From: Acidimicrobiaceae bacterium
GTDB lineage: Bacteria; Actinomycetota; Acidimicrobiia; Acidimicrobiales; Ilumatobacteraceae
Direction of reading: 5' to 3'
Length of the DNA: 64,000 nucleotides
NCBI GenBank assembly: GCA_020637235.1
Contig: JACJWG010000013.1
Location: 1 to 64,000, forward strand
Below the pieces are notes generated by a model, which saw only the letters and a program-made list of their open reading frames with translations, did not search any database and was not told the DNA's origin. Position numbers and translations under genes: made by a program. Positions 60,395 through 64,000 of the stretch are shown one piece after another. Within the stretch, counting starts at the first letter, position 1; every line of letters starts with the position of its first letter.

Positions 60395-61657
60395 GTGGCC
60401 GTGCACCAGCCCGCCCCATCCGCCATCGGCCCTCGGACGATTCGCCGAACCCGCCGACGAGCAGCGCTCCTGCTCGCCGCCGCGTCCATCGCCGTGGTCG
60501 CCTGCACGCCGGACGAGCGGTCCGGGATCGTGCGTAGGACCGCGGTGCCGACGTCCGACACACCGACGTCCGACACACCGACGTCCGACACACCGACGTC
60601 CGACACACCGACGTCCGACACACCGACGTCCGACACACCGACGTCCGACACTCCGACGTCCGACACTCCGACGTCCGACACTCCGACGTCCGACACTCCG
60701 ACGTCCGACACTCCGACGTCCGACACTCCGACGTCCGACACTCCGACGTCCGAGGTGCCGGCGACGGTGGTCGGACCGGCCGGGACGTACGACGTGGTGC
60801 GCGTCATCGGGCAGCTCGTCGATCCTGCTCGGGACGGGCGGGTGATCTCGTACCAGGTGTACGCGCCGGCGGACGTCGCCGATCTCGCGCCGGTGATCGT
60901 CGTCAGCCACGGCGGCGCCGGCAACCCGCGAGGCCACCTGGCGGGTGAGCACCTCGGCACCACGTTCGCGTCCGGTGGCTTCGTCGCCGTGCACCTCGCA
61001 CACGACCGATCCGTCGCCGGGTCACGGCAGCTCGACGACCGGCCGGCCGACGTGGCCTTCTTCCTGGACGAGCTCGCTGCAGGACGGGTCGAGCTGCCGG
61101 TTGGCTTCCACGGTTCGGCCGACCTCGGTCGCGTCGGCCACACCGGCCACTCCTACGGCGCGTACACCGCCCACGCCGTGGGCGGTGCGACGTACGCCCG
61201 CACCTACACCGACCCACGGATCGACGCGATCGCCCCGATCTCGCCGCAGGGGCCCGATCAGTTCGGTGCCTTCCTGCGTGGGCCGGACGACACCACGTGG
61301 AGCACCGTCACGATCCCGGTGTTCGACCTGATCGGTGGCGACGAGATCGACAGCAACGCCGTCGACAGCGTCGAGCGCCCGGGATGGCGGCTCGCGCCGT
61401 TCGATCACTACCCGGGCACCAGCGACACGTTCCGAACCATCGTCGCCGGGGCCGACCACAGCGACATGTGGCGCACCGGCGCCGACGACGTGCAGGCGTT
61501 CGTCGCCGTCGAGATCCTCGACTTCATGCGGGTGTACGTGGCCGGCGATGCCGAGGTCGACCCCTGCGGCATCGGCGTCGGCGAGCTCGTCACCACCTCG
61601 GCCACGATCGAGCGTCACCCCGCCGCCGTCGGGACGCTGATCGGCTCGTGCGGTTGA
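60395..61657 (+). CDS. Secreted lipoprotein-type alpha/beta hydrolase with a TSDTP-repeat linker
   Basis: 420 residues from GTG 60395. Twin-Arg-rich N terminus, hydrophobic core and lipobox-like AVVAC (Cys38), then 14 five-residue TSDTP units (about residues 52-121) that hold the domain off the membrane. The hydrolase domain has VVSHGGAGNPRG, the nucleophile elbow GHSYGAYTA and a catalytic His in AGADHSDMW. This matches PAF-acetylhydrolase/cutinase-like secreted esterases. GTG 60401 is an alternative start. Confidence 0.75.
   Translation: MAVHQPAPSAIGPRTIRRTRRRAALLLAAASIAVVACTPDERSGIVRRTAVPTSDTPTSDTPTSDTPTSDTPTSDTPTSDTPTSDTPTSDTPTSDTPTSDTPTSDTPTSDTPTSDTPTSEVPATVVGPAGTYDVVRVIGQLVDPARDGRVISYQVYAPADVADLAPVIVVSHGGAGNPRGHLAGEHLGTTFASGGFVAVHLAHDRSVAGSRQLDDRPADVAFFLDELAAGRVELPVGFHGSADLGRVGHTGHSYGAYTAHAVGGATYARTYTDPRIDAIAPISPQGPDQFGAFLRGPDDTTWSTVTIPVFDLIGGDEIDSNAVDSVERPGWRLAPFDHYPGTSDTFRTIVAGADHSDMWRTGADDVQAFVAVEILDFMRVYVAGDAEVDPCGIGVGELVTTSATIERHPAAVGTLIGSCG
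60548..60757 (+). repeat. 15-bp tandem repeat, 14 copies, coding PTSDT
   Basis: Units 1-6 end in GACACA, units 7-13 in GACACT, and unit 14 is degenerate (GAGGTG). This two-block order suggests each block grew by slippage from one founder. Confidence 0.9.
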
Positions 61658-61679
61658 TCCACGCGCCGACGGCGCGCGA

Positions 61680-62453
61680 TCACAGATCGCCGATGAGCTT
61701 GAACACCTCGGCGGCGGCCACGCCGTGGGCGGCCCCCAGGCCGGCGAGGCGGGCGCGCACGCGATCCCGGAACGATGCCAGCTGCGACTCGTCGGTGGCC
61801 TTCATCGTGCTCTCGAACTGTGATTCGTGTGCTTCGAGCGCGTGGAGCTTGGTGTCGACGAAGCCGCTCACGTCCTCCACGTGATCGGCCACGTCGGCCT
61901 CCCACAGCAGCAGGGTGTCGGGACGGTGATGCGCGATGCCGTGTTCGCGGAAGAAGTGGGGGTCGCGCGCGGCGACGATCGCGTCGCAGGCCAGCAGCCC
62001 GGCGTGCCGGTGGTCGGGATGCAACCGGTAGCGCTTCCACGGGTCGTGGCCGAGCACCACCTGCGGCCGCAGCTCCCGGATCACCTTGGCGACGGCGCTG
62101 CGCAGCGCGAGCGTGCTCTCGAGCTCGCCGTCCACCTCGCCGAGGAACACCACCTCACCGGCGTTCGAGCCGGACAGGCGTCGCGCCGCTGCTCGCTGTT
62201 CGGCCTGGCGACGCGTCACCAGCGCCGCAGTGTCGGCATCGACGTCCCACGTGCCCTTCGAGCCGTCGGTGCACACGAGGTGGTGGACGACGCATCCGGC
62301 GGCGGCCCACTTGGCGAGGGTGGCACCCGCGCCGAACTCGACGTCGTCGGGGTGTGCGCCGATCGCGAGCGCGCTGACCGGCGTGGCGAGATCGTGGCTG
62401 ATGGTCGGAGTCAGCGTGTCGGGGACGGGTTGACCGGGTTCGTTCGCAGCCAT
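61680..62453 (-). CDS. PIG-L/LmbE family deacetylase
   Basis: 257 residues. The metal site is GAHPDDVEFGAGAT (about residues 32-45) and HPDHRHAG (about 155). The family removes N-acetyl groups from amino sugars (MshB, Mca, BshB types) in thiol or glycan metabolism. The start overlaps the last 43 bp of cofC, so the two are translated from one message. No mycothiol genes are adjacent, so the substrate is open. Confidence 0.88.
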   Translation of the reverse strand: MAANEPGQPVPDTLTPTISHDLATPVSALAIGAHPDDVEFGAGATLAKWAAAGCVVHHLVCTDGSKGTWDVDADTAALVTRRQAEQRAAARRLSGSNAGEVVFLGEVDGELESTLALRSAVAKVIRELRPQVVLGHDPWKRYRLHPDHRHAGLLACDAIVAARDPHFFREHGIAHHRPDTLLLWEADVADHVEDVSGFVDTKLHALEAHESQFESTMKATDESQLASFRDRVRARLAGLGAAHGVAAAEVFKLIGDL

Positions 62454-63067
62454 GTGGGCAGGACGTCCTTCACGAGGGGGTGGGCGAGGTCGCGGGGATG
62501 GTCGAGGTCGAGCGCCAACAACGGGTCGCGCACCACTTCCACGGCGCAGCCGGTGGCGAGCGCCTGGGCGAGATGACGGCGGAACGACCCGGCGCCGTAT
62601 GCCGCGCGCAGCCCGGCGTCGACGGGGAACGACCACACGTTCGTGCCGTCGAGGCGTTCGTCGGGCACCAGCACGATGGTGTCGGCCCGAGCGAGGTCGC
62701 GCAGCGGGCGTGGCAGCGGCAGATCGGCGTGGGCCACCACGACGTGTCGATACCCGCGTTCGCGCAACTCGGCGATCGCTCGGTCGACGGCACCGTTGAG
62801 GCCCTGCCCTTCTTCGCGTAACACGATCGCCCCGTGAGCCTCGGCCCAATCGGCCACCGTGGGGTCGTCGCACACGACGGCGACCGGTCCGTCGCCGGCA
62901 GCGACGAGCACCTGTTCGGCCGTCCATCGGGCCAGGCGTTCGCGCGCCTCGGCGTCGAGGACCGATGCCAGCCGGCCCTTCGCCAGGTGAAAGGCCTTCA
63001 CCGGCACCAGCACGACCGGATCGAGCGCCGAGCTGGCGCTGGTCCCTGAGCGCCGCTCCACCGTCAC
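62411..63067 (-). CDS. cofC: 2-phospho-L-lactate/phosphoenolpyruvate guanylyltransferase (F420 biosynthesis)
   Basis: 218 residues from GTG 63067. LVPVKAFHLAKGRLA (about 20) is the diagnostic N-terminal motif; VVVAHADLPLP and IVLVPDERLDGTNVWSF are the nucleotide and metal regions of the CofC/FbiD fold. It makes the guanylated intermediate used by FbiA for coenzyme F420. No other fbi gene is in view. Upstream gene of a pair with PIG-L (43-bp overlap); divergent from the next gene. Confidence 0.9.
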   Translation of the reverse strand: MTVERRSGTSASSALDPVVLVPVKAFHLAKGRLASVLDAEARERLARWTAEQVLVAAGDGPVAVVCDDPTVADWAEAHGAIVLREEGQGLNGAVDRAIAELRERGYRHVVVAHADLPLPRPLRDLARADTIVLVPDERLDGTNVWSFPVDAGLRAAYGAGSFRRHLAQALATGCAVEVVRDPLLALDLDHPRDLAHPLVKDVLPTWLRTNPVNPSPTR

Positions 63068-63183
63068 GGGCTCATGGTAGGCATCCCGCTCCCCGAGCGG
63101 CCGCGTCGCACGCCGTGCGGTCGCCTCTCGTCGTGGGCGACGCCGGACCCGACCGTCGTGTGCATCACGAGCACCCTGCTCGG

Positions 63184-63189
63184 TACCGT
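63184..63189 (+). promoter_or_regulatory. TAnnnT -10 hexamer of a leaderless transcript
   Basis: TACCGT ends 7 nt before ATG 63197. Confidence 0.45.
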
Positions 63190-63196
63190 GTCGCGC

Positions 63197-64000
63197 ATGA
63201 CCGCCGCCACGCCGCTCGGCACCCCTGTCGTTGCTCCACCGACGATCGGCGTGCTCGGGCGCGACTGGCGGGCCACCGTGACGCCGGGCGGTGCGGTGGA
63301 GCAGTGGGACGGGCTCGGGGCACTCGACTGGTTCGTCGCCGCCGACGACCGGTGGCACGTGCCCGCCCGCGAGCCGGCCGTTCGCCAGAGCCTGGTGGAG
63401 GGCACACCCGTCGTCGAGACCCGGCTCCGGATCCCGAGCGGCGACGCCGTCCATCGGGTGTATTCCGTGGCCGACCACGGCGGGCTCGCGGTCGTCGAGA
63501 TCACCAACGATTCGCCGCTGCCGATCGCCGTGGCCTTCGCCGGCGCTGCCGTGCTGTCGGCGCGTCCCCCGACGGACATGCCGATCGAGGGGATCGATCT
63601 GCCGGCCGGTGCCGTGGTGTTCCCGGTCGGCCACCACGCCACGCTCACCGTCGCACTGCCTCACCACCCCGGCAGTGAGCTGGCACGCAGCGGACGCCTG
63701 CCGGCCGGGTTACCGACGGCACTCCAGGTGGCGCGAGGATGGCTCGCACTGGCCGAACGCGCGAGCCGGCTGCTCGTCCCCGATCCGACGGCGATCGGGG
63801 CCGTGGTGCGCGAGCGCTGCCAGTTGCTGCTCGACGGCCCCGCCGACGCCCACGAACGTCCGGTCGACTTCCTCTTGTCGATCGGCGAACTGGTGCGCAT
63901 GGGCAGTGTGGCGGAGGCGTGGATGCCCGAGTTGGCCGACGCCGTCGCGGCGCTGCCGGCACACGTCGCCGACCCGTTCCTCGGGGCCGCGCTCGACGCC
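63197..64000 (+). CDS. Uncharacterised protein, cut off by the window end
   Basis: 268 codons from ATG 63197 stay open to base 64000. The first part is beta-rich, with IGVLGRDWRATVTPGGAVEQWDG, RLRIPSGDAVHRVYSVADHG, VVEITNDSPLPIAVAFAG and LPAGAVVFPVGHHA, in the manner of the N-terminal beta domain of some glycosidase-like proteins. From about residue 185 it is alpha-helical (GWLALAERASRLLVPD, FLLSIGELVRMG). I do not recognise the family. Start set by TACCGT 7 nt upstream. Confidence 0.6.
   Translation, partial: MTAATPLGTPVVAPPTIGVLGRDWRATVTPGGAVEQWDGLGALDWFVAADDRWHVPAREPAVRQSLVEGTPVVETRLRIPSGDAVHRVYSVADHGGLAVVEITNDSPLPIAVAFAGAAVLSARPPTDMPIEGIDLPAGAVVFPVGHHATLTVALPHHPGSELARSGRLPAGLPTALQVARGWLALAERASRLLVPDPTAIGAVVRERCQLLLDGPADAHERPVDFLLSIGELVRMGSVAEAWMPELADAVAALPAHVADPFLGAALDA

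Noticed and set aside
60548..60757. Possible CRISPR array
   Set aside because: Fifteen-bp units are directly tandem with no spacers, stay in frame within a gene, and no cas gene is near. The 18-bp array at 58911 was rejected for the same reason.
60391..61143. Antisense frame coding VSDVG repeats
   Set aside because: Mirror of the TSDTP linker; the sense strand encodes a complete lipoprotein hydrolase.

Overview
The window is a dense, very GC-rich chromosomal segment of an actinobacterium. WhiB, a class III cyclase-ATPase fusion, a PafB/PafC-like WYL pair, F420 biosynthesis (CofC), HU with a lysine/alanine tail protein, many Thr/Pro/Ala-rich lipoproteins and frequent GTG starts all fit. The mix of acyl-CoA metabolism, F420 and leaderless-type promoters suggests a marine or freshwater Acidimicrobiia (Ilumatobacter-like). 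That placement is inference; no rRNA or other taxonomic marker is present.

Layout. 1-9.4 kb: membrane protein end, PhyH-type dioxygenase with a coupled 90-aa protein, AAA ATPase, serine hydrolase/GNAT pair, XRE regulator, M20 peptidase, and a GGDEF-EAL protein. 9.4-21.6 kb: long-type argG and a Rieske oxygenase, family 2 glycosyltransferase, L,D-transpeptidase, alpha/beta hydrolase, Ppx/GppA phosphatase, zinc metallopeptidase lipoprotein, DUF305 protein, and two paralogous XRE-like regulators, one frameshifted. 21.8-29.5 kb: a branched-chain amino-acid ABC operon (livG-F-H-M-K; livM is broken by several frame changes), then two translationally coupled enoyl-CoA hydratases and a TetR regulator. 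29.5-35.7 kb: three small lipoproteins, NUDIX, RarD, serine hydrolase, and a large acyl-CoA mutase subunit divergently expressed from that hydrolase.

35.7-46.3 kb: alpha/beta hydrolase, pgl and pgi, a metallo-beta-lactamase-fold protein, cyclase-AAA regulator, acyl-CoA dehydrogenase, and sulfatase. 46.3-52.1 kb: a minus-strand block with two-component system, MMPL transporter and PhoD phosphatase. 52.3-64 kb: B12-binding mutase subunit, WYL pair, DnaQ-like exonuclease, WhiB, PIN-PhoH ATPase, AhpD-like protein, HIT protein, HU plus an 18-repeat KKAAPA protein, DinB-like protein, a repeat-linker secreted hydrolase, PIG-L deacetylase overlapping cofC, and an unrecognised gene running off the end.

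How the genes fit together. Uptake of branched amino acids (liv), enoyl-CoA hydratases, acyl-CoA dehydrogenase and a B12-dependent acyl-CoA mutase with isobutyryl-CoA-mutase-type active-site residues form a plausible branched-chain acyl-CoA catabolic theme. No gene desert over 300 bp exists. At least a dozen starts lie 6-9 nt downstream of a TAnnnT hexamer, the mark of leaderless transcription, and this decides several start codons. Short tandem repeats recur in linkers of secreted proteins. No tRNA, rRNA, CRISPR, phage or insertion sequence was seen.
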